Counted from the stretch's first letter, positions 12,201-25,440 are shown. The stretch is 64,000 nt of DNA from Gnetum montanum (GCA_015680685.1 MNCI01008651.1:933459-997458); one strand, 5' to 3'. Made by a program: numbers and translations. The notes: generated by a model not told the origin, from the sequence alone.

Positions 12201-12479
12201 TTTTCATGAAATTTCCAATTTATTACCCTAAAGGAAAGGTTTTTCAGGATTGGTTATAATGATGAAAATCTAAAAATACATCCTCAGAATAGTTAGGCCT
12301 TTTTCTTTGGATTTTTATTTTTAATATATATATTGGGTCCAACATCCCCACATTTGTTATGCTAATATCCTTCTTTGAAAAAATAGAGACTACTTTCTAA
12401 TCATAGAGTATAGGACTTATGATATGCAATTCATATATTCAATTTAAAGGGTATGCTAATCTAATTTATTATATTTTTT

Positions 12480-12553
12480 ATAATACTTCTAATGTACCAT
12501 GTTAGCTATATATCTTGAGATGTACCTATAGTCAAATTATTTTATATTCCAAC
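12480..12553 (+). repeat. SINE tail fragment
   Basis: Only the 3' part of the SINE is present: AGATGTACCTATAGTCAAAT then TATATTCCAACATC. The tRNA-like head is missing. Confidence 0.4.
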
Positions 12554-12924
12554 ATCATTCCTACCCAAAACAAAAGAAAAAAAACTTTTAATCATATTGT
12601 AAAGATGTTGAACCTCAAAATAATATTGATAATATGTAAAACAAATTTCTATACATCAAAGGCTTAAAACCAAATAAAGGACACCAAAAATGACAAGAAA
12701 AGAAAAATATTTCCAATTATAGGATGTCTCCCTAAATGCACAACCTTCTAGTTGATATTTTTTAAAAATCAAAGAGAGGAAAATTAATTGTTAGTTAGGA
12801 ATATGATCCCCACCTTAACAATATTTACATTACTTTCAACATTTATGCTTGAACTTAAAATAACAAAAGAATTTGAGGTAGCAATAGAGTAATAGCACCA
12901 TGCCTTAATCTATAGTAAGTATGT

Positions 12925-13800
12925 TGATAAAACCAAAATTTTCACCATTGCGATATCGTAACTACAATGTTGTATCTACGATATCGTAGCTCATCCTATG
13001 TCATCATTGATGCAATGTATTCGAATTTGTGCAACCCTATAAATATTGACACTTGAACACACAATCGACAACTTTTTCATTCCAGTCTTAGCAAAACTCT
13101 TGTTGTTTGTTTTCATAGTTTTAGCAATAGAGTGAATGCCCACAGTGTGATGTTGAGCAGTTTTATAGAATATTTATTCAAGTAAAGTGTACTTGGAAAC
13201 AATTCATGTTCAGAAATAAATATTGAGATTGCTTTCCATCATTACAGCATCCACTTAGTTTTACTATTTTACTTAGCTTAATTTGCATGTTTACTTAGCT
13301 AACTCTTTACATTTTCAAAGTACTTTACTTGTTGATTAGCAAAGCGGAATGAGTAAAATTGGTTTTGAGTGCATAAGTGTAATAATTTGGTAATCCTAGT
13401 GGTGTTATTTCTTGGTTTTCCTAGTAGCATAATGTTTGGTAACCCAGTAATGGTTACATGAGTCCAAGGCATGCATGGTAGACCAAGACTGAATGCTCAT
13501 CACTATAGGCTAAAGTAGATTTACATTACCATCATTACTTAGATTTAGATTGTTATTTTCAACTTTCATTATCTTTGTAACTAGGAGTAATCAAAGCCTA
13601 ACAACATCAACTACTCATATGCCTCACTAAGAGTTACACCATACACTTGAACTTCACTAACTCAAAGTGGGAAGATAATGATCTCGAACTTAACATCAAT
13701 TACTAGCATAATTACATTGTCCATCTACAGATTATGATCTAGTTGCACATGAGCACTCATGACTTGTATGGTAGAGTGTTGGATGCTCCACTACTCATCT
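12925..13800 (+). repeat. 5' LTR of element 1
   Basis: It is 876 bp. U3 holds two GATATC-type motifs (GCGATATCGT, ACGATATCGT) before a TATA box at 13038-13044 (TATAAAT). The last base is T where the 3' LTR has A (CTCATCT against CTCATCA). Confidence 0.9.
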
Positions 13801-13801
13801 T

Positions 13802-13818
13802 TGGCACCGTTGCTAGGG
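13802..13818 (+). promoter_or_regulatory. Primer binding site, tRNA-Asp
   Basis: TGGCACCGTTGCTAGGG is complementary to the 3' end of plant tRNA-Asp, apart from a few transition-type changes. It follows the LTR by one base. Confidence 0.85.
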
Positions 13819-13943
13819 ATGTGTCAATGTGTGCTAAGTAATTGATCTTATAAACTTCATTGTATTAAGAACTATAAAGTCTATCCTTATACCTTAAATC
13901 AATTTTAATGACACACACATAACTAAGTGTCAAGCATATAAGA

Positions 13944-16100
13944 TGGCTTTAACACTTAAAGAAAAATTATCACCTACCAAAGAGCTACAAAAGGGTAATG
14001 ATAGAACACATGATGATGAAGACTGGAGTATGCCTATGCAAACACAAATCTCATATGCTCATATTGATCCTTATTATCTTAATTTTACATTCATTTTTCA
14101 TTAAGATGGGCAACTGAGTTGGAGAGACTTAAAAGGTAACATCATGTTGCCTCTAAGGCATTCAACACCAACCATGCTTCAAATAGCCTTAAGGGGAATT
14201 AATCTAAGCCATGCACAAGAGGGGTATCATGTGATCAAACACATGACTAGACCCTTTCAACCCACAAAGGCACAAGTACAAAGAGATACTACTATGGAAA
14301 CCAAGCATAAGAATAACAAGGGAAAGTAAGTAAATCGTACTATTGTCCTAGAAAAACTTCATGGTGATGCATTTTTAGCAAAAAAAACTCCATCATAATC
14401 ATGAAGCCCATTCACAAACACCTATTATCCATCTAGAAGAACCTTTCAAAGTACAGTTACATTCAACCCTTGCAATATACACCAAGAAGAGAGGTAGAGA
14501 ACTCTAAACACAAGTAGGACTCAAGACCTAGAGTTTCTGTAGAATCATAAAGAGATAAATTCTAGAGTCATAGAAGGAGAACCAATCGACATCGTTCTCC
14601 AATTGCTTCATCATCCTCCTCACAATCATCAATGGACTCTCATAGAAGGAAATGAAGGTTCAAACATCATGACAGGGAGAAACATTGGAATTATGATAAA
14701 CATGAGAATCATCAAAGGCATCTTGATGAAGATGATGATGAGTATGAATCATGAAGAGACAAAAACAGACATGAAGAAGGCAAGTGATATGAGCATTAAA
14801 GGAGACATCACTACAACAAAGCGTATAAACCCTATGATCATGAAGAGGCCTTGTTGGCTACTTGCAAGATGATCAACATTAAGGAAGTAGTGTACATTCC
14901 AACCAAGCATGTGAGGGATAATCACATCAAGTGACTTGATATGAATAGTATTATTAAGTTTGAAGGGGAATATAATGTAGATCCACAACATCATTTTCAA
15001 GCATTTTATGATGCCTATTCCCTACAAAATATTGAAAGTAATTGGAAAAAGCTCAAGTTGTTTCCTAGGATACTCATTAAAAAGCCAGAAAGCTAGTACA
15101 GATCATTGGAACCTAAAAAAATAAAAAGGTGAAGTATCATGCTTAAACTTTTCAATGATAAATACCAAACTTACTCTAGGGTGTTCAACCTCATAAATCA
15201 GATCCAAAGTTGAAAGCAACGGATACACAAATCCCTTGATGCGGCAATGGCCATATACTACTCTCTCCTGCATAGATGCCCAGGCCATGGATTTTCTCAA
15301 AGGAAGCAACTTAGGCACATTATCAATGGGTTGATGAATAAAACCAAAGAAACCCTTAGGATCTATGCCTAGAATGATTGTCAAAGATGACCGTCCATTA
15401 AATCCAAAGGCTAATTAATCAAGTGGAGAAGGAGGAATATGAGCTAAAAAAGAGAGGATCAACCAAGGAATATAATTAAGATCCATCTATTAAAAAAAGA
15501 GATGTACAAATATGTGACAAGCAAGAGGAAGAAACCTTAGAAGAGGTGATCCAAAAGAAAACTCTAAAAATTCAAAAATCTATCAATGATATAGCAACCA
15601 ATTTATAAAAGATGTGGGACTTGGTGAATGAAAAATTTTATAAAGCTTTAAAAATTGTAGAAGAAATAATTGAGTAGGCCTTCAATAAGGGCAAGAAGAA
15701 GAAAAATAAAAGAGACTATGGATGTGAACACTATAAAAAAAAGAAAAATTTGCTTCCATTGAAGAATGTACTAACTAAAGCTCAAAGAATGAGGAAGGGT
15801 GTAAACTATGCTAGTATGAACATCCTAAGGGATGTTGTCCTATGATGGCACACTTGCAAGAATTAGGGCATATGTGGTTAGTCCAAGATTCATCAAAAAG
15901 AAAATGTCAAAATAGCTACCTTACCCTCAAGGTAACTACAAATAGACCTTCCAACCAATTTAGTATCCAGGTAGAACTTATCCATAACCACAAAAGAAAT
16001 ATCAACAATGGTGGCAACAACCACAAGCATGGGCAATGTCATCACTAAGATAGCAGCACCCATATTAACAACCAAACCCTTATGGATATAATGTGCATCA
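13944..16100 (+). pseudogene. gag of element 1, degenerate
   Basis: Gag is the structural protein that packages the element RNA in the virus-like particle. The frame starts at ATG 13944 but is broken by many stops. It aligns with the gag of the nested element at 30362: an N-terminal part with WRDLKGNIMLP, a long charged linker, then the conserved domain around FEGEYNVDPQHHFQAF (near 14958), YQTYSRVFNL and GHGFSQRKQLRHIINGL. It ends with a short Cys/His motif (CKLCWYEHPKGC, near 15810) in place of the usual CCHC knuckle. The frame then passes towards protease across a Pro/Gln-rich linker. Confidence 0.75.
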
Positions 16101-16569
16101 TTTGATATCTCCAAGAAATGTAGCAATTCACACTTCTCAATATTATCCACCTAAGTACTATAGACCTACAACTCCAAGGATGGATTCTAGTTCATATGTA
16201 CATCAAACAACTATTGGACCATTAGGTTAACCTTCCAACCCTCTACCGCCAGTGCCACCACCTATAATGCAAGGTGAGTTGTCATCACAGCCACAACAAA
16301 AGAATTCAATGAGGGTAGTGAACATGTAGGAGGAAGTAATTATGAATGAACCTCAATCCAGAAAATTACCATTCTTTTGAACAAGTTCAAAAAGGGTTCG
16401 AAGGATGGAGATCCCATCTACTTCATCCTCATCCACACTCACTCCTTCAAGAAATGCTAAGCTTCCATCATCTTCTAATGCAAACTTAACAATTGTCATG
16501 ATAACTCAGACCATCACGCACTAGATAAAGATAGGAGCACTTCCTTAGAAAAGAAAAAATCTAGGAAGT

Positions 16570-16825
16570 CCCTTGGTGTACCTTCAAATAGTAGACCATA
16601 AACTATGCAAGGCTCTACTTGAATCTAGGTCAAGCATAGACATTATATCACAAGACATGTATAAGTCCTGTAATCTTCCACCATTAAAGAAAACTAGCAT
16701 TTGGCTAGAGCTTGCAGACCAATTGATCATAGTTTCATTAGGATAGGTAGACAATGTTATCACTACCATTAGCAATTGGTCTTATCCTATTGATTTTCTA
16801 GTCATTCATGTGGGTAAAAACAAAA
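16570..16825 (+). pseudogene. Aspartic protease relic, active site lost
   Basis: It aligns with the protease of the nested element: LCKALLESRSSIDIISQDMY against LCKALLDSGSGVNLISQEMY. The catalytic Asp-Ser-Gly has become Glu-Ser-Arg. The later part (SNWSYPIDFLVIHV) matches the Athila/Tat-type protease end. Stops interrupt the frame. The similarity ends abruptly near 16830, where RT should follow. Confidence 0.7.
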
Positions 16826-16869
16826 GTAAAAGTAACAAAAGTCATTCATGTTGATTTTCAAAAACTAAA

Positions 16870-17400
16870 AAAATTTTGGTAAAAGTAACCAAGGATGCAC
16901 CATTTCAGTGAACAAAATCATGTGAAAAGGTGTTTGAAACTTTAAAAAAAAAGTTAATCAAAACACTAATCCGTAGAGCTCTTAATTAGTCTAAGCCTTT
17001 CCATATCATGACAGATGCTTCAAATTATGCACTCTATGCAATACTAACACAACTAGATGATCAAAAAAGGCCATATTACATACATTGTGCTAGCAGAAGC
17101 ATCATTAGGGTACAACTCAATTACACCACCACAAAGAAGGAGCTTATGGCAATGGTGTACGTACTATAAAAGTTTAGACACTATATGCTTGGGTACCCAA
17201 TTTATGTCCATCTAGATCATAGTGCAATCTAATTCTTAATGAGTAAACCAACAGTAAGCCCTAGGGTGATCATATGGCTCATCATTTTACAATAATTTGA
17301 CATTACCATGATCGATAAGAAAGGCACGAAAAACGTAGTAGCAGATCACTTGTCGAGGTTAAGATGGGAACCATAGGACCAAGAAGAACTATTATCAGAT
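16870..17400 (+). pseudogene. RT connection and RNase H relic
   Basis: The region opens with the connection segment (EKVFETLKKKLI). It continues with RNase H: MTDASNYALYA with the first Asp, the TTKKEL stretch with the Glu, HLDHSAI with a further Asp, and NVVADHLSRL at the end. These are the usual gypsy RNase H landmarks. The fingers and palm of RT are missing: relative to the nested element, about 1.4 kb is deleted between protease and this point. Several stops are present. Confidence 0.75.
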
Positions 17401-18780
17401 CAGTTCCCTGATGAAAACCTATTCATGAAGACAATAATGATTGTTAACTCAATAGAGAAGTCATGGATAATTGATTATGTAACTTACTTAACCGCACAAG
17501 TGCTTCCTATTGAGTGGAGTAAGAAACAAAAAGAGTAATTCCTTCATAAAGTCAAAAGATATATGGAGATAAATGGGAATCTTTACAAGATTTACACTGA
17601 TGGATTAGTTTGATGGTCTATACCAAAAGGTAATCAACAAAGGTTCTTACAAGATGCACATGAAGGACTGTGTGGTGGTTACTATGCTAGGTGTGGGATA
17701 ACACTTAAACTAATGATGATAGGCTACTTTTGCCCTATCATATTTTGGGATGTCCATAGCTTCACTCAATCCTATGGATGATGGCAGCAAGATGGAGGAA
17801 TAACAGCTAGAAATAAAGGGTCATAGTAATGGATATAGCTGTTAGAACCATTTGATACCTAGGGAATTAACTCTATGGGATCCATCATGCCGATGTCAAA
17901 TGGGAACGCCTACATCATAATGACCATGGATAATTGTACAAAATGGGTAGAGGTAGCCATAGTTAAAGATTGTACAGCCAAAATAGTTTCCAAATTTTTC
18001 CAACAACATGTGGTAAATAGATTCAGAATACCAAGGATGCTTATTTCAAATAATGGAACTCATTTTACAGGTGCTACTCCTAAAAAGCTCAAGTAATAGC
18101 TCAAGGTGAATCATAAATTGACCATACCATATCATTCCTAAGTGAATGGTTAGGCTGAAGTAACTAACTAGAAAATCACAAGAATATTAACTAGGAAGTT
18201 TAGTAGATTTAGGAACGATTGGAGTACCAAGCTAAATGATGCTCTATGGGCTTATAGAACCACATGGAAAATACCCATTGCATACTCACCCTATGAGCTA
18301 GTTTACGGTAAATTACCTATGCTTCCAATCTAGGTAGAGCTCCAAACTCTAGCTACTGCTAGTAAACTAGACCTAAACCTGAGCTTAGCACAAAAGGAAC
18401 AACTGATGAACCTTAACCTTTTAGAAGAAAATAGGCTAGTAGCACTCATGAGTAGTGAGGTCCATAAGAAGTACTCTAAGTGTAGGCACAATACGAGAAT
18501 ACATCAAGCATCGATACAGCTAGGTGATAAAATCCTATACTATAATCCCAACCATGTCCAACAAAAGGCTAAGTTCCAAACACTTTAGGAGGGATCATAC
18601 ATCATCCAGGCAACTTATCCATCTGGTGCCATGCACATTTCTCATCTCTCTAGCCTACATAAGTTCATCTTAGTAAACATCCAGTAGGTCAAGCCCTATT
18701 ATGAACATCCCAATTCAGTCATGGATTCTACCCAAGCCATCAATCTATCCTCTACCTATTTAATTTTTTGGCTAACTAGT
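17401..18780 (+). pseudogene. Integrase relic
   Basis: Integrase inserts the cDNA into the host genome. A degraded HHCC zinc region (HEGLCGGYYARCGI near 17670) precedes the catalytic core: MDNCTKWVEVAIVKDCTAKI, then ISNNGTHFTGATPKKLK, then the decayed segment YHS-VNG-AEVTN, in which the core Glu is still readable. The first core Asp is lost (GINSMG where the nested element has GIDFIG) and the second is Asn. The C-terminal part (LGDKILYYNPNHV, then GAMHISHL) lacks a chromodomain. Several in-frame stops are present. Confidence 0.75.
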
Positions 18781-18790
18781 CCCAATCATA

Positions 18791-18800
18791 ATAATGGGGG
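18791..18800 (+). other. Polypurine-tract-like G run after integrase
   Basis: ATAATGGGGG sits just after the integrase frame. The same position in the nested element reads GTTGTGGGGG (36551-36560), which is identical to the true 3' polypurine tract at 46522. Confidence 0.5.
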
Positions 18801-20320
18801 TGTCCACCGTAACATGTAGGTACATACTAAATCTTTCATTTTCTTATTACTTTTCATATCTTCTTAATACATTTTCCTATACTTTTATATTTTCTAATTT
18901 CTTAATGATTTTCCATTCTTTAACAGTTTTCAATTCTTTGTCAATTTTTCATTGTTACTATTTTTTTCAATTTCTGATATCTTTTATAGTTTTTCTACAC
19001 TTTGCCATTACTTCACTTGTACATATTTTTCCAAATTTCAATAAGATACATGAAATAAGGTAGGATGTAGTCCTAATAAGGTGACGATTATCCTATATTG
19101 TCAATCATAAGGAATTGATTACACATATAGTGAGACCACGACATCCATCCACCCATTCCAACAATAAGAGGTCCTTACCATGGTCATAATGATATTCCTC
19201 TTACTATAAAACTAAGAATAAACTTGTGATCATTATGCCTGGATAGAAAAGTGAAGAACCACATGGGAATGCAAGAGGTATGACACCAAGGGGACTTCTG
19301 GATTCTCTAGGATTACTACTATGAGTTCTATCATGTTGGCAAGAATTTATTATTCTCTTGAGTTCTAATGGAAAATGGAAGTAAGAGTACAATAAGTGTT
19401 ACCTTACCATGTCACTAGAAACGCATGTTATCCATGCCTGAAGGTAGTCCTCTAGTAAGATCAACATAGTAAAATAAAATAAAAAACAAAGAATAAAATT
19501 TCTAAGCATCCCACTGAAAAGACATGTTACCCATGCCTGAAGGAATGTGGCTTCTTGGAAATCTAAAAAATAACAATGTGCTACTAATAAAACTCCTTCA
19601 TTAAATGGCATTGCCAAGTGGTAATACTCTTTACAATAGTGGTAGTCTTATGGTTGTGAATCCTGGGGATGAAACAATGCAATGTCACTAGAAAGTAATT
19701 TGGACTTGGTTTGAATCTTAGATAGAAATGCTAATAATTACTTTAACTATAGATCACACACAATAATTCATTATGCCTATGGTAATATATCTCACATCCT
19801 AGTTTTCGTAATCCCTTCTACAATCTGTTTCATCTCACTGTATATTTAATCATAACTTTATGGTTTTGTATAATATAGTATTATTTTCCAAATTTTATAA
19901 TACTAACATGTGTATTTTGCTAGACATGTATGTCTTACATTCAACTCCTTGAGTGTCTATAGAAACGTTTAGTCATCAATGTACAAGGACACTAAGAGCT
20001 GAAGCCTGCTTTGGGGAGGCCCTACTTGTATAACTATTGTATCTCATACTTGGCAAGCAATTCCACATCATCTTGTGTCTTCCAAAATAATATAGACTCA
20101 ATAAATACTTCCCATCCTAGAACATGTCTAATAATTTAGAATCTTCAATCCATCTCATACCGACTCAGTAACCTTTTGTTGCCTGAAATTCCTTTCTTAA
20201 GACTTTCAAAGCCAAATTTTTGAATACCAAGCATTATTTATGATCCATGACCCTCTAGAAAGTCTCTATGTCTTCCACATCATCCAACTAACTCATTTTT
20301 TCTTTGAAAACTACTCAAAA
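18801..20320 (+). other. T-rich spacer between integrase and ORF3
   Basis: This is about 1.5 kb with no coding structure. It starts with a T-rich tract (18830-19030), and parts recur at the same position in the other elements, for example ACATGTTACCCATGCCTGAAG (close to 19521) against similar text near 37245 and 42140. The 89-codon open frame at 18794-19063 is a by-product of the T-rich composition. Confidence 0.6.
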
Positions 20321-20413
20321 ATCAAAATTTTCCAATGGTGACATCGTAGTTATGATGTATGAAGCCTACAACATTGTAGCTACAATGTCGTATCAATGAT
20401 GTTGCACATATAA
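20321..20413 (+). promoter_or_regulatory. Internal U3-like module, probable ORF3 promoter
   Basis: The module resembles the start of this element's own LTR: an AAAATTTTCCAATGG stretch, repeated ACATCGTAG, ACATTGTAG and AATGTCGTAT motifs, TCAATGATGTTG, then a TATA-like ACATATAAAAATAA. The LTR has the same order from AAAATTTTCACCATTG to CTATAAATATTG. The module is about 630 bp upstream of the ORF3 ATG. Promoter function is inferred, not shown. Confidence 0.5.
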
Positions 20414-20951
20414 AAATAATTAATATATGTGAAGAAGTTAGATAAATTTTCCATTCTACCATTTTATAATGAGAGGAGGTTTGCAATTTTTCTAAGCTTT
20501 AACAACCTAACTTCCCGACGTGATAACTTCCTCATCATAGCTCTGATTTTTGTGACTCTTGAACCCTATTGATTCCAAAGCATTCAACATAGTCATGGGA
20601 AGCAAGGGGTGAGGGGTGGTGGGTTAGTGTATGTAGATCTAAGAAATTTGGACCAAAATTTTCTAATTCCTGGAAGACATTATCAAGGGTAAGTATAAGA
20701 AAATAATAAGAACGTTATACCTAACTAACTAAATTTCAGTCGAAGAACTTAACCAATTCTCCTAAAGATTCATATCAACCAAACAAGGGTACAATAAATG
20801 GGAAAATGATAACTACTAAAGGTCATAATAATAAGAAACATATCACTTGGAGGTTTCTTTTTGAAATCTTTCTAACTCTATAATCATGATATGATAGGAA
20901 TTTGATCAAACCAAGAGTACAAAAAGGGTAATGAACTCTTATTTATTACAA

Positions 20952-23760
20952 ATGGCCTTAAAAATACTAGTAGTTGAAGGACCTTCCCAAAAAGGTGGAA
21001 AAAGACCAAGAGGCCAAGGAAGAGGCCAAAATGGAGAACAAACTCCCTAAGCTAAACATGAATAGTAAGAGGTGCAATCATTTGGCATCCAACAACAAAC
21101 TCCTACTACTAAACACTCTACACAAGTGAAAGCAAAGGTCCTACTAGCACTAGAATAGGGACAACATCTCACATTATCCAACAAATGTCTACAAGCCATC
21201 CAAGAAAAGCCTTTTATGTCCATGGTCATCATGGAGCTAAACTTTGGATCATTTATGGAGTTTTCTCTAGAGGCTATGAGGATGCAACTTCAAGCATGCA
21301 TCTCCCTTGTGGCCTACCTTATCCAACAATGGTGAATGATAACTAGGAGAAACTTATTATTTCTGGTAGAATAAGTAAGCTAATTCTATAGTAAAAATAG
21401 AAGGGGTTTTAGTATCTTATTCAGTATAGGTAATTTCCAAATCCTTAAATGTTTTGAATGAAGGGGCTAATGTGGCACAAATTTCCACAAGGTCTAACAT
21501 AGATGCCAAGAAGTTGTGACTATAAAGAGCCTATGACAAGGAAGACAAAGATTACAATGAGATGACTGCCAAAGAAAAGATCTACTTTAAGATTGGAACA
21601 TATCACTTGTTCCCAACCAAAAGGCTCAATCAAATTTCAACCTATGCAACCTGAGAAAGTGCAATTCTGATGGAGAAATTCAATGCTAACATTACCCATT
21701 TTCTTTGCCTAGAAATCCAAAGGTAGTTTGAGGAGAAGAAGGCAGGGAAACCAACATTGCCATTCCCCTACCTAATAAGAAAATTATGTAAATAAACAAG
21801 AAACTTGGGCTACACCAATGATGTCTTAAGGAAATCCCATAACACTTTCTATGTGGAAATGTTAAAACTAATGCCTCCCAAGAAAGATCAACTAGAAAAG
21901 CCAATAGGCACTGAGGGAGATGTACATTCAACTCTTGCTGGTAACATCCCAACTACTAGTTAACAACAACAATTAGGACCTAGCAACCAACCACTAGTTG
22001 AATAACAACAACAAAAACAAGCTCCACCACCACTGCCACAAGGCTATAGGCCATTGATGATCCATCTACAATAGATTGCAGAAACAATAAGCTAGGGAAC
22101 AAGGGAGGATGCCAATTTCTATAGAGTTAGAAAAAGCACAGTCAGGTCCATAATTTCTACAAACCTTGCAAGTGGGCAAGTGTGACTACAAATAGAATGA
22201 GAGAACAATTGAGCACAACAAACCTCAAGAAATGCTACATCATTCCAACTCATGCTTGAAACTAGTGAAGGTGCCACACATATGGTTATGTAGTACCAAG
22301 ATGACAAAGGAGCCATAGAGGTCATCATAGACCACATGAAAGAATCATTTAATGTCCCTATTGTGCTACTATCCAATATCTCTAAAGTAAGATATTCTCA
22401 AATGTTAGCTGATACCTTGATGAATCCTGCTGAACATAAAGATGTACTAGAAAGACAGCTACAAATGGGCTAGGTCATGCAAAATTTGTTTAATATCCTA
22501 AGTCATATCACTATAGTGCAGTCTGATTTGATCACCATAAAAGAGAAGTTGGCCATGGCTGAGACAAGGGTGTAACATGCAAAGAATAAGGTGCAGAGGT
22601 TACAAGAGGAATTAGTAGCCTAAGAGCTAAAAGGAAAGACCTTGCACATTTTTTAGCTCCTAAATAACTAGAATAATTTAGAATGGATCAAGTGAGACAA
22701 TTAATTTTCCATAACATCAAAGCTAATATGGAGAGGAAAAAGGCAATGTGGAATGCCTTAGTTATAGAAGCACAAACTTATGCCCATGCCAAAGCCGTCA
22801 CAACATTAGAGGAAGAAAATAAAATGCTTTTTACTGACAACACAAGTTTGACTAACGTGAAGAAATAGAAAAATGTTTTCAAAGAAAGCATTCATCAACT
22901 ATGAGAATAACTAATTAGAGTCAACCAAAACATGAGTAAATTGGCCTAAGAAAATAGAAACTTATCAATGAAAGAAGTCGACAAAATTCGTCAAAAGCCT
23001 ACAATAGGAATAAGTGCATGGAAAAATGAGGCCAAAAAACATGAAAGACTAAAGGAGAATTTCAGGGATCAAGTGGGTATGTATAAATAAATCAATAAGA
23101 AAGAAATATAGATGGCCAAGGCCAAGATTAGCTCTATCACTACTCAAACTCCTGACTAGCCACCCATTCTAGATAGTCTTGCCTATGTCCATTAGGCTAA
23201 AATCAAGAAAAAGGACTTGTGGATAGAAGACCTCACAAATACATGGAGTTAGCAAACCTTTGGTATGCTAACTTGGCCATGTTGATAGCAAGGTGACCTA
23301 GAAATGAAGTTGAGCAATAGGTAGCTACTATGTACACCATGTACGAGAAGGAGTTTGCTAATAGAATATATGCTCTATAGAAACTCCACGTAGCAAACTC
23401 TAAACTTGAAGTTGTAAAAGCAAGCTACTAGGGACAAAAAGATGTCACAAAAAATCTAGCATGAAGAATGTCTAACTACCAAGAACTTAGAAAGGTAGCT
23501 AGAGCATTTGAGGAGGAGAGGCAGCAGTTTGCAATGTGATATGTGAAAGCTAATTAGATTTTTTCATAACTGCCATGTCCATGGAAGGTACTAGCTTCAT
23601 CCAATATCATAGAATCAGCATGCATAGTACACAATCCTAGGACAAAATAGGAGATACTTTAGTTTCTCCTAAATAGATATTAATTTCAAAAACTTGATGA
23701 TAAAGGAAAGAAGCCAATGGAAAATCCACCACTACTTGAAACATAAGGCTATATCAAGCT
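20952..23760 (+). pseudogene. ORF3: extra 3' gene of element 1, degenerate
   Basis: This is about 930 codons with many stops, aligned segment by segment with 43611-46345. It starts at ATGGCC after ATTACAA, as in the other copy. The N-terminus is Arg/Gly-rich (KRPRGQGRGQNGE). A globular part follows (AKEKIYFKIGTYHLFPTKRL). From about 22500 to 23560 the protein is a long heptad-like coiled coil, ending with the block around LANLWYANLAMLIAR. The family is not recognised. A structural or envelope-like role, as for the extra ORF of Athila elements, is possible, but no signal peptide or membrane segment is visible. Confidence 0.6.
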
Positions 23761-23955
23761 ACTCCAAGATTGGTTTTTCTATGTATTATTTTATAATGTT
23801 ATGGTGTCATTTATTAAGCACACCAATGTAGCATTCACAAGATTCATGTAAATAGTCAATCATGTCAGTAACGTCAATACCTTCCAATTTTGTAAGGAAC
23901 TCTATCCTCATTTTTTTTTAACTTGAGGATGAGTTTCTAGTCAGTTGTGGAAATA

Positions 23956-24850
23956 TGATAAAACCAAATTTTTCACCACTGCAATATCATAACTATAATG
24001 TCATATCAACGATATCATAGCTATGACATTATAGCTCATCTTATGTCATCGTTGATGTGATGTCTCAAGATCTATGTAGTTGTATAAATACCAACACTTG
24101 GGCATTTAATAGACAAATGTTCTATTCAAGTCTTAGTGAAGCTCTTGTAGTTTGTTTTCATAGTTTTAGTGATAGAGTGAATGCTTACAATGTGGTGTTG
24201 AGCAGTTGTATCGAATATTTAATTGAGTGAGGTGTACTTGGGCACAATTCATGTTTGGAAATAAAGATTAAGATTACTTTTCATCATTGCAAAATCCACT
24301 TAGTTTTACTATTTTACTTAGCTTAATTTCCATGTTTACTTAGCCAAATCTTTACATTTTCAAAGTATTTTACTTTACTTGTTCATTAGTAAAGTAGAAC
24401 GAGTATGACTAGTTTTGAGAGCATACATGTAATCGTTTGGTAATCATAATGGTTTTATTTCTTGGTCCACCTGGTAGAACTATGCTTGGTAACCCAGTGA
24501 TGATTACATGAGCCCAAGGCATGTATGGTAGACCAAGACTGAATGCTCATTGCTATAGGCTATAGTAGATTTATATTATCATCATTACTTAGATTTATAT
24601 TGTTATTCTCAACTTTCATTATGTTTGTAACTAGGAGTAATCAGAGCCTAATAACATCAACTACTCACATGCCTCACTAAGAGTTACACCATACACTTGA
24701 ACTTCACTAACTCAAAGTGGGAAGACAACGATCTTGAACTTAACATAAATTACTAGCATAATTACATTGTCAATCCATGGATTATGATCAAGTCATGTGT
24801 GAGCAATCATGACTTGTATGGTAGAGTGTTGGATGCTCCACCACTCATCA
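23956..24850 (+). repeat. 3' LTR of element 1
   Basis: It is 895 bp, TGATAAAACC to CTCATCA, colinear with the 5' LTR with scattered substitutions and small indels. It is preceded by the decayed polypurine tract GTTGTGGAAATA, and the TATGT target duplication follows. Confidence 0.9.
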
Positions 24851-24889
24851 TATGTAAAACAAAGATCTAAGATATAATTAAAGGTTAGC

Positions 24890-25440
24890 AACTTATCTTA
24901 AAGAAGTATCTATGAAATGTGAAGACTCTTAAAGAAGTATCTATGAAATATTAAGCTATAAAAACTCAACTAAAAAAGGATTTAGCTGAGAAAAAGAAAA
25001 ATATCAATTTTAAAGCTACTCTAGCTAGAAAAGAGAATTCTTTTCATTTAGCCCATCAGGCTTGTCAAAACACCTACTATTTTTATCAATAATATTACTA
25101 TAAGGATTATTATGAATTTGTTCTAAAAGACATTATGAAGATGTAAATAGAAGAAGTGGACATGGAAGAATAATTTTGTTTTTTTTTCTAATAAAGAATT
25201 ATTATCATATGAAGAAATGAGAAAAAACTTAAAATCCTATAATAATGATTGCATTAAGGTCTAATACAAGGGGTGCAATTATAAATTTGTAATGACGAAA
25301 GATCTATTGCATCATGTATTTAAGGATAAAAAATCAAATTATCTAATTATCAACAACTATATAGATAAGAAGAAAATCTTTCTTGGACACTTTTTAAGAA
25401 CAAAGATGTCAAAAAGTATAAGTCAAGCGTTTGGATAAAT
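24890..25440 (+). pseudogene. Unrecognised coding relic
   Basis: Two stretches read like decayed protein: a Lys/Glu-rich segment (KTQLKKDLAEKKKNINF, near 24970) and, from about 25190, LLSYEEMRKNLKSYNNDCIK then YIDKKKIFLGHFLRTKMSK. Stops and shifts separate them. The family is not identified. A transposable-element gag is possible because such Lys-rich coiled segments are common there. Confidence 0.3.

Larger units (their letters stand above)
12925..24850 (+). mobile_element. Complete Ty3/gypsy element with extra 3' ORF (element 1)
   Basis: The element is 11,926 bp, bounded by LTRs that start TGATAAAACC, and has a perfect 5-bp target duplication TATGT (12920-12924 and 24851-24855). The order is 5' LTR, tRNA-Asp primer site, gag, protease, (RT deleted), RNase H, integrase, spacer, U3-like module, ORF3, polypurine tract, 3' LTR. 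The protease-to-integrase layout, lack of a chromodomain and tRNA-Asp primer fit the Tat/Athila side of Ty3/gypsy. All frames contain stops, so it is inactive. It may be compared with the elements at 28272 and 29396. Confidence 0.9.

Noticed and set aside
18794-19063. 89-codon hydrophobic ORF
   Set aside because: It is a T-rich tract read as Phe/Leu/Ser. The same tract in the other elements is not open in frame.
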